Shown: piece after piece, positions 46,125 through 53,529 of the stretch
Numbering within the stretch: the first letter of the stretch is position 1
How the letters are laid out: every line of letters begins with the position of its first letter
Origin: Gammaproteobacteria bacterium
GTDB lineage: Bacteria; Pseudomonadota; Gammaproteobacteria; Nevskiales; Nevskiaceae
Reading direction: 5' to 3'
Assembly (NCBI GenBank): GCA_026398875.1
Contig: JAPLSB010000009.1
Coordinates: 124,001-188,000 of the forward strand
DNA length: 64,000 nucleotides
Notes under the pieces: model-generated
Told to the model about the DNA's origin: nothing
Databases searched by the model: none
The model's input: the letters and a program-made list of their open reading frames with translations, nothing else
Translations under genes and position numbers: made by a program

Positions 46125-46536
46125 GGTGGTGTTCGTGAAAAGGCTCGCGATCACCATACTTCCCGGGCGATTCGGCGCTGCGAAGATTAATCAATATGCT
46201 TATTTCGCAGCATCGGTACTGGACGATTCTTCAGGCCCTTGCCGACCGCTCAGGCGGAGGTTTGGCCGCTTTCGCGATCACTGCGCCAAGTAGAAATACC
46301 CTTCAAAACATTGATAAGTAGAGATATTTAATGCGGAATGCTGTTTCCGTGAGCCGCCGTCATGCAATCACCGTCTTTGCTCAGCACTGCATGTTCAAAG
46401 GCCGGCGAGCGCCAAGTTCTAAGGAAAGATGACGAAATAAAGCGAATATCGATGGATCAGGAAAAAACGGCTATTTCGTCATGTTCGCTGGTTTGCAGGC
46501 GCACCGCTGCGCCGCCGCCGGGCTGATGGCCGCGGG
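46125..46536. other. AT-richer intergenic region between tetR and the secreted-protein gene
   Basis: 412 bases with no convincing gene. It is markedly less GC-rich than the rest of the window, for example 46185-46205 and 46295-46335. It must hold the promoter for the secreted-protein/cytochrome pair and contains a long-spaced inverted repeat (listed separately). No transposon ends or tRNA remnants are seen. Confidence 0.6.
46429..46482. promoter_or_regulatory. Widely spaced 11-base inverted repeat
   Basis: ATGACGAAATA (46429-46439) and its exact complement TATTTCGTCAT (46472-46482), 32 bases apart. The word TATTTCG recurs once more at about 46201-46207. There is no T run, so it does not look like a terminator; a two-site operator is possible. 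Confidence 0.4.
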
Positions 46537-47184
46537 TCAGCTGTCGCCGTCGCGGGTCTCTACGGGTTCCGCCGGACGCGGAATCAGCGTCTTCAGCATC
46601 AGCTTGAAGTAGGCGCGGAAATCCTCGCCGGCCGGGAATTGCTCCGGCGTGTCGCGATGAACCTGCTGGTTGCCGATGAACGTGGCGTAAGCGAACGTCG
46701 ACCACAGGTGCGCCTCGCTGGCCGACAGGCCAAGGTCGAGATAGCAGCGGTGCAGGAAGGCGAGACGGTTCGACGACACGCGGCGCACCACTTCGCCGAC
46801 CACCGGGTCGTCCGTCGACGCGGCCAGCGCCAGATACAGGCGGCCGGCCTTGTAGCTGGCGTTGCCCTGCTTGAACAGGCGGACGATGCGCTCGTAGGGG
46901 TCGGCCAGTTCGTCGACACCGGCGCGCACATCGACGGTCTCGCGCTTTTCCCACAATGCCAGCGCTTCGCGCAGCAAGGCCTCGCGGCTCGGAAAGTGCC
47001 AGTAGAAGCTGCCCTTGGTGACGCCGAGCCGTCGCGCCAGCGGCTCGACCGCCACCGCTTCCAGCCCGCCGACCGCCAGCGCCTCGAGTGCGGCTTCGCC
47101 CCAGGCTTCGCGACTGAGGCTGGCTTTCGCAGCGGCATCGCCGCCGCGGGCGTTGCGGGACTGCGGGGGTACGTCGATCGACAT
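46537..47184 (-). CDS. TetR-family regulator
   Basis: 215 aa. The N-terminal helix-turn-helix is LARRLGVTKGSFYWHFPSRE (about 51-70), a strong TetR match; the C-terminal part (80-200) is a ligand/dimer domain resembling TetR_C regulators of the YbiH/AcrR kind. Ligand unknown. I start at the ATG at 47184 (MSIDVPPQS); an ATG at 47196 adds four residues. It is divergent from the DUF1329 gene, with a palindrome between them, so control of that gene and itself is likely. Confidence 0.9.
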   Translation of the reverse strand: MSIDVPPQSRNARGGDAAAKASLSREAWGEAALEALAVGGLEAVAVEPLARRLGVTKGSFYWHFPSREALLREALALWEKRETVDVRAGVDELADPYERIVRLFKQGNASYKAGRLYLALAASTDDPVVGEVVRRVSSNRLAFLHRCYLDLGLSASEAHLWSTFAYATFIGNQQVHRDTPEQFPAGEDFRAYFKLMLKTLIPRPAEPVETRDGDS

Positions 47185-47197
47185 CGGCAACGGCATC

Positions 47198-47213
47198 CAT
47201 ACGTCAGGGTATG
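47198..47213. promoter_or_regulatory. Candidate TetR operator
   Basis: A perfect inverted repeat CATAC-N6-GTATG, 13 bases upstream of the tetR start in the divergent gap with the DUF1329 gene. Size and symmetry suit a TetR dimer. Confidence 0.5.
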
Positions 47214-47335
47214 TCGGCGAATGTACGGTGCGTGTTTCCCAGCGGCAAGCCGGAAGATCACGTCTATCGCCTGCAGGTGCTGATCGTCGGGCCTCGCGCT
47301 ATGGTGGCCGCCCCATCCGCCTCGATGCACCCGAT

Positions 47336-48736
47336 ATGCGACCTGTTCCGACGCTGCTGAGCCTGCTGACCACCGCGCTGCTCGCAGCCCCAGCCTTGCC
47401 TGTCGATGCCGACAACGCCGTTCCGGCGGCCGAATCGGCAGTAACGATCCAGCCTGTTGCCGCACCCGAAGGCCCGGTAGAAGTGCCATCCGAAACCGTG
47501 CCGCAGGCCGTGTCGAAGCAAGGCGTTGCGCCGGAGACGGATCCTGAAGCCGATGCCGAAGCGGAAGCCGAGCCGGCACCGGCGAACGATGTGCCGCGCT
47601 ACCTGATCCAGAAAAGCAATAGCGCGGTCCACGCGGCGATGCTGAGCCCCGGACAACGGGCCTTGCTGGCGGCGATGCCGGACAGCTTCCGCCTGCCGGT
47701 GCACGCCCGAACGGCGCCGTACGCGCCGCCGTCGGCGTTTGCCGCCTTGTCCGCCGCCGACGACGGCAAGGCGCGCCTCGATGACAACGGCGCGATCTAT
47801 GGACTCGGCCGCGGCCTGCCGTTCCCGGAGATCCTGAGCAACGATCCGCAAGGCGGGCTGAAAGCGATCTGGAACCATCTGCTGCGCTGGCGCGGGACCG
47901 GCCGTAGCCGCAGCACGGTGCAGGCGGTGGTCAGCGAAGACGGCACGCTGTCGCTGGTCAACGTGCACGAGCGCAGCCGTTTCCTGCGCGGGATCGATGC
48001 CGATGCGCCGCAGCGGATGCCGCTGCTGACGCAACAGATGTTCGGGATCGCCGCACCGCCGCGTCTGGCGGGCAACTTGAAGCTGGTCCACGAATCGCTG
48101 TACGGCGTCGTCAAGGCCTGGCAGCGCAGCCCCGACGCGCTGCTGTCGAAGCTCCGGACGACGACCGAAGCAGGTGACGACACGCCCGTGATCGGCAGCG
48201 ACGGCCTGTACGGCGAAGACCAGCGCGAAGGCTTCAGCGGCAGCCCGGAACGCTGGCGCTGGAAGCTCGCCGCCCGCCACGAACTGCTGGTGCCTTGGGC
48301 AGCGGAGCGCTTCCACGCTCGCGACCGCACGCTGGAAGCGGTGCTGACGGCGCGCCATCCCGATGCCGGCGTGCTGCGCTACGAGCCGCGCCGCGTGCTG
48401 CAGGTCGATGCCCTGCTTGATGCGGATCGCAGCGGACCGTGGCCGAAGCGCAGCTACTACATCGACGAGGCCAGCTGGCAGGTGCTGCTGGTCGAGTTCT
48501 ATGGCCGCGACGATCGTCTGCAGCGGGTTCAGGAAGTACACGTTCGGCAATTTGGCGACGTGCTGCTGCCGGCGGTCGAGGTGATCTACGACCTGCCGAG
48601 TCGGCGCTACCTGGTCAGCGGACTGGAGACCCGATCCGGCGACACGGTGCTGGAGGCGCCGGCCGCCGAGGACTTCCAGCCTGGGCCGGCCGTGGACTGG
48701 GCGAAATCGATCGGTGCGGTCCCGTCACCGCGCTGA
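47336..48736 (+). CDS. DUF1329-family secreted protein
   Basis: 466 aa. Signal peptide about 1-22 (LLSLLTTALLAAPALPVDA), then an acidic low-complexity stretch (about 75-88, rich in Ala and Glu). The DUF1329 hallmark is GLPFPEILSNDPQGGLKAIW with NHLLRWRG. The later part (RSYYIDEASWQVLLVEFYGR, LPAVEVIYDL) resembles the outer-membrane lipoprotein-sorting fold. Family members usually sit next to DUF1302 and RND transporter genes, which are absent here. Role unknown; a link to lipid or steroid export is speculation. Probably controlled by the divergent TetR. Confidence 0.87.
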   Translation: MRPVPTLLSLLTTALLAAPALPVDADNAVPAAESAVTIQPVAAPEGPVEVPSETVPQAVSKQGVAPETDPEADAEAEAEPAPANDVPRYLIQKSNSAVHAAMLSPGQRALLAAMPDSFRLPVHARTAPYAPPSAFAALSAADDGKARLDDNGAIYGLGRGLPFPEILSNDPQGGLKAIWNHLLRWRGTGRSRSTVQAVVSEDGTLSLVNVHERSRFLRGIDADAPQRMPLLTQQMFGIAAPPRLAGNLKLVHESLYGVVKAWQRSPDALLSKLRTTTEAGDDTPVIGSDGLYGEDQREGFSGSPERWRWKLAARHELLVPWAAERFHARDRTLEAVLTARHPDAGVLRYEPRRVLQVDALLDADRSGPWPKRSYYIDEASWQVLLVEFYGRDDRLQRVQEVHVRQFGDVLLPAVEVIYDLPSRRYLVSGLETRSGDTVLEAPAAEDFQPGPAVDWAKSIGAVPSPR

Positions 48737-48837
48737 TGCGTGCGCGACCCGATTTGGCGCGGCCGGGCAAGCGCCTCGTTCGAGCCGTTCAGCGCCATCT
48801 GCGGCCGGCTGCGATGGGCCTGCCTAGACTGCCGTTC

Positions 48838-49293
48838 ATGACTCGTCGACCGCTGCTGTGCCTGCTCGTCTGCCTGCCGCTGGCCGGGTCCGCTGCGGAG
48901 GTCTACAGCTGGTCCGATGGCAATGGCGTTCGCCATTTCACGCAGGAAGCACCGCCGAAGGGCGTGCCGTTCAAACGCATCCCGGTCGAATCGACGTCCC
49001 CGTCCCCATCATCAGCACCGTCATCGCGTCCGGCTTCCGGCAGCACGGAAACTAGGAAGGACAGCGTGATGGGCGGCGGCCCGAAGACCCGCGAAGCCGG
49101 CCTGCGGCTGCGTGCCGAAACGCTGGAGCGTTGCGCCAAGGCGCGCGAGCGGATTGCCTTTCTCGAAGAGAAAACCGCACGACGGCTGTTCAAGCCGGGG
49201 CTCGATGGCGGTGAACCGTCGCGCTACACCGACGAGGAGTTCAACGCCGAGATGAAGGCCGCACGCGAGGTCGAGGCTGCGAACTGCATCTGA
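48838..49293 (+). CDS. DUF4124-domain secreted protein
   Basis: 151 aa. Signal peptide 1-19 (LLCLLVCLPLAGSAA). Residues 20-50 are a DUF4124 domain (EVYSWSDGNGVRHFTQEAPP), a small domain common in gammaproteobacterial envelope proteins without known function. A Ser/Pro-rich linker is followed by a charged, probably coiled-coil helix (85-148). I use the ATG at 48838; an ATG eight codons earlier is possible. It converges on pspC. Confidence 0.82.
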   Translation: MTRRPLLCLLVCLPLAGSAAEVYSWSDGNGVRHFTQEAPPKGVPFKRIPVESTSPSPSSAPSSRPASGSTETRKDSVMGGGPKTREAGLRLRAETLERCAKARERIAFLEEKTARRLFKPGLDGGEPSRYTDEEFNAEMKAAREVEAANCI

Positions 49294-49315
49294 TGCCGGC
49301 GCGGGCGCCGGTCCG

Positions 49316-49576
49316 TCAGGCAGCCTGATCGCTGCGGACGCGGTCGGTGGGCGGCAGCAGATGGCGTGGCATCACGAACCACAACACCAGATAGGCGATG
49401 AAGCCCGGGAACGCTGCCGAGCAGATCGAGATCAGCACGTAGAGCACCCGCACCGACAACGGTGTCCAGCCGAGGAACTCGGCAATGCCGCCGCAGACAC
49501 CGGCAATCATCTTGTGCTCGTCCGAGCGCCACAGGCGCTTGCCGTTGTCCATGCCCTGCTCCTGATCGGTCGCCAT
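49316..49576 (-). CDS. PspC-domain membrane protein
   Basis: 86 aa. PspC domain (LWRSDEHKMIAGVCGGIAEF, then LGWTPLSVRVLYV) with a hydrophobic helix, ending in YLVLWFVMPRHLLPP. It is a small inner-membrane protein related to the phage-shock PspC. No pspA, pspB or pspF is nearby, so it is a standalone copy. It follows the FKBP gene and its terminator on the same strand. Confidence 0.88.
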   Translation of the reverse strand: MATDQEQGMDNGKRLWRSDEHKMIAGVCGGIAEFLGWTPLSVRVLYVLISICSAAFPGFIAYLVLWFVMPRHLLPPTDRVRSDQAA

Positions 49577-49625
49577 GCCTTGGGTACAACATTCGGCTGC
49601 GCGCCGCGATTTTCAAGCGCCCAGC

Positions 49626-49650
49626 AAAAAGCCCGGCAATGCCGGGCTTT
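49626..49650 (-). terminator. Rho-independent terminator of the FKBP gene
   Basis: A 10-bp stem (49628-49637 with 49641-49650, loop AAT) followed on the minus strand by five T. Confidence 0.9.
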
Positions 49651-49673
49651 CTGTTGCAGCGAATGCCTGCTGC

Positions 49674-50426
49674 TTACTTCTTTTCGGCCGGGGCGTCGCC
49701 CTTTTCGACCTTGATCAGCTCGACTTCGAAGATCAGCGTCTCGTTCGGGCCGATCTTGCCGCCGGCGCCACGCTCGCCGTAGGCCAGCGCTGCCGGAATG
49801 TAGAACTTGGTCTTGCCGCCGACCTTCATCAGCTGCAGGCCTTCGGTCCAGCCCGGGATCACGTTGGCCAGCGGGAAGGTCACCGACTGGTTACGGTCGT
49901 AGGAGCTGTCGAACACTTCGCCGTTCAGCAGCGTGCCCTTGTAGTTGACTTCGACCTTGTCCGACGCGGTCGGCGCAGCGCCGGTGCCTTCGGTGATCGT
50001 CTCGTACTGCAGGCCCGAAGCGGTGGTCTTGATGTTCGGCTTCTTGCCGTTCTCGGCGAGGAAGGCTTCGCCCTTGCCCTTGGCTTCGTCAGCGGCCTTG
50101 CTGCGCTCGGCGAGCTGCTTTTCCTGGATCTTCTTGGAGACGGCGTTCTTGATCTCTTCGCGAGCGGCGTCGTCGAGGCGCGGCTCCTTGCCGCCGGCGA
50201 CTTCGTCGAGACCCTTCTTCAGCGCGGCGAGATCGACTTCGTCCTTGACCGTTGCCAGCGAGCGACCGAGGTCGACGCCGATGGCATAGCCGAACTTCTG
50301 GGCGTCGGTGGCGAGATCGGCGTTTCCGGTGGCCGGAGCGGCAGCCGAGTCGGTGGCCGGCTTCGAGCAGGCGACGAGAAACACGGCGCCGGCCATCAGC
50401 ATCAGCGCGCGGGAATGCTTGAGCAT
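49674..50426 (-). CDS. FKBP-type peptidyl-prolyl isomerase lipoprotein (Mip/FkpA-like)
   Basis: 250 aa. Lipobox LVAC with C20 as the lipid anchor. Residues 40-120 are the N-terminal dimerisation domain with a long charged helix. Residues 133-240 are the FKBP domain (VEVNYKGTLLNGEVFDSS, VIPGWTEGLQLMKVGGK, IPAALAYGERGAGGKIGPNE, LIFEVELI). It is a periplasmic folding helper, anchored to the inner or outer membrane. A TATAAT lies 79 bases upstream and its terminator is clear, so it is a single-gene transcript. Confidence 0.95.
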   Translation of the reverse strand: MLKHSRALMLMAGAVFLVACSKPATDSAAAPATGNADLATDAQKFGYAIGVDLGRSLATVKDEVDLAALKKGLDEVAGGKEPRLDDAAREEIKNAVSKKIQEKQLAERSKAADEAKGKGEAFLAENGKKPNIKTTASGLQYETITEGTGAAPTASDKVEVNYKGTLLNGEVFDSSYDRNQSVTFPLANVIPGWTEGLQLMKVGGKTKFYIPAALAYGERGAGGKIGPNETLIFEVELIKVEKGDAPAEKK

Positions 50427-50504
50427 GGATTCAATACCTGTTGAAAGGGGGTCGTGAGCGGTTCAGCGGAGATTCGGCGGAGGGGGCGCCGCACAGCTGG
50501 GCCG

Positions 50505-50510
50505 ATTATA
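50505..50510 (-). promoter_or_regulatory. -10 box of the FKBP gene
   Basis: TATAAT on the minus strand, overlapping the last codons of plsB and 79 bases before the FKBP ATG. No good -35 is seen. Confidence 0.5.
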
Positions 50511-53121
50511 GCCCAGCGTTTCTTTCGGACATTTGTCGGTCGGAAGCGCTCGAATCAGCGTCTTCCGGGGTGGATTCCGCAGCCGCTGGCGGGGTTGGGA
50601 CGCCTTCGGTAACGGGTTCCTTCGGCGTCCGGCGCCGGGCCAGCAGCTGCTGCAGGGTCTGCCGGGTCTCGTCGCTGAGCAGTTCGACCGAGCGTTCGGC
50701 AATGCGCTCGCAGCGCGCGTCGACAGTCAGCACGCCGCCGGCGCCCGCCGTCACCACGCCGACTTCGATCAGCGTGTCGAGATAGGCCGAGAACAGCGCC
50801 TTGTCGAAGAACTCCGGTGCTTCACGGCCGGTCAGCACGGCCATGCGCTCGGCCAGCAGGCGGCAGTCGGATTCGAACTGCTCGCGCTTGACCGTGCCGC
50901 TGCGCTTCCTTTCCTCGGTCAGCAGCAGCACCGCCATTGCCTGTCGCTCGAGGGTTTCGCCGAGCACGCGGCCGAGCGCGGCGAAGCCGGAATAGGCGTC
51001 GCTGCCGACTTCCGGCCGGCGCAGGCGCGAATCGCCATCGCGGGTCAGCAGTCCAGTGGCCAGCATCTTGTCGAGATAGCCGCGGGCGACCTTTTCGCAG
51101 TCGGCAACCGGCCACGGCAGGAAGAATTCGTTGCGCAGGAACGGATACACCGCGCGGCAGCCGGTCAGCACCAGTTCGTCGGACAGCACGCCGCGAGTGC
51201 GGAAGAACGCCGCGATCAACGCCGGCACCGCGAACAGGTGCTGGATGTTGTTGCGGTTGTAGGTCATCAGCACGCCATCACGGCCATTGGCCGCCAGCAG
51301 GTCCCCCCAAGGATGGGCGATGCGCTGGATGCGCGCGACCGGTGCGGCCCAGTCGAGCACCGCCTTGGCATCGGCGGTCGGCAGCATCAGTTCCTCGCTG
51401 CCCGGCCACGGCTGCAGCAGGCCGATGAAGTGGCTGATCTGCTCGACAAGCTCGTCCTCGGTCGCCGCACGGCGCGGTGCCGCCAGCAGTGCGCAGGCCG
51501 CCAGGCCGACCGGGCTGGCGATGGCCGCCGCGTTGATGCGGCGCATGTGCTCGAAGGCCAGCGTCCGCACCCACTTGGTGAAGCCTTCCGGACGGGTGTC
51601 GGGATTCTCGGCCAGCGCCGCGCGCCAGCCCGGCAGGTGGGCGTCGGCGTGGTCCTGCAGGATCACCGGCTCGCCGAAGTTCACATAGGCGCGGCCGTAG
51701 CTCTTGCCGAGAATCTTGGTCGCCTTCAGCAGGCCTTCGGCCGATTCGCTCTGCTTCTTCGCACCTTTCAGTTCCTTGAAGTAGCTGCCGACCTCGAACA
51801 CCTTGTCGTAGCCCAAGAACACCGGCACCAGCGCGACCTTGCGCGCCTTCGAGCGCAGCCCGGATTCGGCGACCATCGCCAGCAGGCCGGTCTTCGGCGG
51901 CAGCAGGCGGCCGGTACGCGAACGCGTGCCTTCCGGGAAGAACTCGATCGAATAGCCGCGTCGGATCAGCGAATCGACATAGCTGCGGAACACCGCGGTG
52001 TAGATCGGATCGCCGCTGAACTTGCGGCGCATGTAGAACGCGCCACCCTTGCGCAGCAGGCTGCCGACCGGCCAGAAATTCAGGTTGATGCCGGCCGCGA
52101 TATGCGGCGGCACCAGGCCATTGGTGTACAGCACGTAGCTGAGTAGCAGGTAGTCGGCATGGCTGCGGTGCGACGGCATGAAGACGATTTCGTGCGACTG
52201 CGCCAGCGCCCGCACGCGCTCCAGGCCCTTGACCTCGACACCCTTGAACACGCGGTTCCAGATCGCTTCGAGCACGCGTTCCAGCACGCGCACGGTGGTC
52301 GACGAGTAATCGGCGGCGATCTCGTCGATGCACTTGCGCGCACGCGCTTCGGCTTTCTCGGTCGACAGGTTCTGGCGCTTCGCTTCCGATTCGATCGCCG
52401 CCCGCACGCCGGCGGAATCGAGCACGCCCTTCATCACCACGCCGCGGCGCAGCAGGGTCGGACCGAGGGCCGCCGTGCGGGCGCGCAGGAAGTGGAAGTG
52501 CAGCGCGCGCGGCAGTGCCCGCGCCAGCTTCTGCGAGGCCTGCTCGGTGCTGCCGCCAATGGTTTCGGTGACGCTGACCAGATAGTCGCGATAGCCGAGC
52601 GGCTTGCCGAAGTTGGCCAGCACGTTGCGGCCGTTGGCGACACCGATCAGATACTTGCGGACCCGGCCGGCCTGTACGCTGTCGGCAAAGATCAGCTTGA
52701 ACAGCGAGGTTTCCTTGCCGGGATCGCGGCCCCAGAAGATCGACACCGGCACGATCTGCACATCGAACGCCGGTGTGGCGGCCGCCGTCGCCATCAGCCG
52801 CGACAGGTCGGTATTGCCGCGATGCTTCGGCGCGAAGGTTTCCAGCAGCGCCGGCAGATAGACCAGACCGGGGCGATCCGGCGTCGGCAGCGCGGCAGCG
52901 GAGCGGCCGGGATTCGGCAAGCCAAGGTCGCGGCAGATGCGCTCGAGTGCGAAGCGATCGATCCACGAACGCTGCGGCAGCACGTAGACCACCGGCTTCA
53001 GCGGATCGAGCGCCAGCGTGCCGACCGCGGCATCCGGTGCCACGCGGTACTTCATCCAGTGGATCAGTGGCTTGGTCAGCCAGCGCGCCAGCAGGAACGT
53101 GAACTCGATCAGCGCCTTCAC
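50506..53121 (-). CDS. plsB: Glycerol-3-phosphate acyltransferase PlsB
   Basis: First step of phospholipid synthesis at the inner membrane: acylates glycerol-3-phosphate. 871 aa, close to E. coli PlsB (about 807). Acyltransferase motif I is PSHRSHADYLLLSY (HxxxxD), with SIEFFPEGTRSRTGRLLPPK and VALVPVFLGYDKVFE as later motifs, and YVNFGEPV. Start is a GTG at 53121 giving MKALIEFTFLLARWL, the usual PlsB beginning; GGGG lies upstream. A perfect TATAAT lies about 113 bases upstream. The C-terminal 30 residues are polar and less conserved. Confidence 0.95.
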   Translation of the reverse strand: MKALIEFTFLLARWLTKPLIHWMKYRVAPDAAVGTLALDPLKPVVYVLPQRSWIDRFALERICRDLGLPNPGRSAAALPTPDRPGLVYLPALLETFAPKHRGNTDLSRLMATAAATPAFDVQIVPVSIFWGRDPGKETSLFKLIFADSVQAGRVRKYLIGVANGRNVLANFGKPLGYRDYLVSVTETIGGSTEQASQKLARALPRALHFHFLRARTAALGPTLLRRGVVMKGVLDSAGVRAAIESEAKRQNLSTEKAEARARKCIDEIAADYSSTTVRVLERVLEAIWNRVFKGVEVKGLERVRALAQSHEIVFMPSHRSHADYLLLSYVLYTNGLVPPHIAAGINLNFWPVGSLLRKGGAFYMRRKFSGDPIYTAVFRSYVDSLIRRGYSIEFFPEGTRSRTGRLLPPKTGLLAMVAESGLRSKARKVALVPVFLGYDKVFEVGSYFKELKGAKKQSESAEGLLKATKILGKSYGRAYVNFGEPVILQDHADAHLPGWRAALAENPDTRPEGFTKWVRTLAFEHMRRINAAAIASPVGLAACALLAAPRRAATEDELVEQISHFIGLLQPWPGSEELMLPTADAKAVLDWAAPVARIQRIAHPWGDLLAANGRDGVLMTYNRNNIQHLFAVPALIAAFFRTRGVLSDELVLTGCRAVYPFLRNEFFLPWPVADCEKVARGYLDKMLATGLLTRDGDSRLRRPEVGSDAYSGFAALGRVLGETLERQAMAVLLLTEERKRSGTVKREQFESDCRLLAERMAVLTGREAPEFFDKALFSAYLDTLIEVGVVTAGAGGVLTVDARCERIAERSVELLSDETRQTLQQLLARRRTPKEPVTEGVPTPPAAAESTPEDADSSASDRQMSERNAGL

Positions 53122-53233
53122 GTGCGCGCCCCGAAAGCGGCGAAGGACGGCAGGCGGATGTGGATCACGATGGTGTAGGACCTGGGCTGGAAGCGGACGC
53201 GATCGTGAATCCGACCGCCTGTTCTGTCAGCGG

Positions 53234-53239
53234 ATTATA
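53234..53239 (-). promoter_or_regulatory. -10 box of plsB
   Basis: Perfect TATAAT on the minus strand, 113 bases upstream of the plsB GTG; the -35 region at 17 bases is weak (ACGGCA). Confidence 0.55.
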
Positions 53240-53286
53240 GAAGCGTGCCGGGGGAGTGCCGTTTGGCGTCCGTCGAGCGCAACGTC

Positions 53287-53414
53287 GGGGCTCACGCAAA
53301 GGCGCGAAGACGCCAAGGAAAAGATGAAAGGCTGAATCGCCGTTCGAGTACGTATCGAAGGTATTCGCGCCAATGGCTTTTCGTTCTTTGCGTCTTTGCG
53401 CCTTTGCGTGCGCC
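53287..53414. repeat. Long-hairpin repeat element, copy D
   Basis: Lies in the 408-base divergent gap between plsB and the POT transporter. The left arm (53293-53313) and right arm (53390-53410) pair along 21 bases with one G-T wobble. The arms are 8-base words of the ACGCAAAG/GCGCGAAG/ACGCCAAG type. Inside is a smaller hairpin (TTCGA...TCGAA near 53343-53358). Apart from this element and the two promoters listed, the gap holds nothing I recognise. Confidence 0.85.
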
Positions 53415-53470
53415 CGCCGTTGCCTGTCGACGACAGCCCAAGCGCGAGGCCCGGTTTTTGCGGTGCATCA

Positions 53471-53500
53471 TTGACCCTTCCGCCAAGCCGCCGCCATAGT
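53471..53500 (+). promoter_or_regulatory. Candidate promoter of the POT transporter gene
   Basis: TTGACC (53471-53476), an 18-base spacer, then CATAGT (53495-53500), 30 bases before the ATG. It lies downstream of repeat copy D, so the repeat is outside this transcript. Confidence 0.45.
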
Positions 53501-53529
53501 CGGCGCTATCTCCGATCTTCTCCAACTTC

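Noticed and set aside
40173..46190. A plus-strand open frame of about 2,000 codons
   Set aside because: It is antisense to the DUF853 ATPase, the beta-helix/cytochrome and the secreted-protein genes. Its product is low-complexity, Arg/Ala/Gly/His-rich, with no domain; it is a side effect of high GC in the third codon position.
46072..46293. 73-codon plus-strand frame in the AT-rich gap
   Set aside because: Half of it is antisense to the secreted-protein gene, it lacks a ribosome site, and the sequence has no recognisable pattern.
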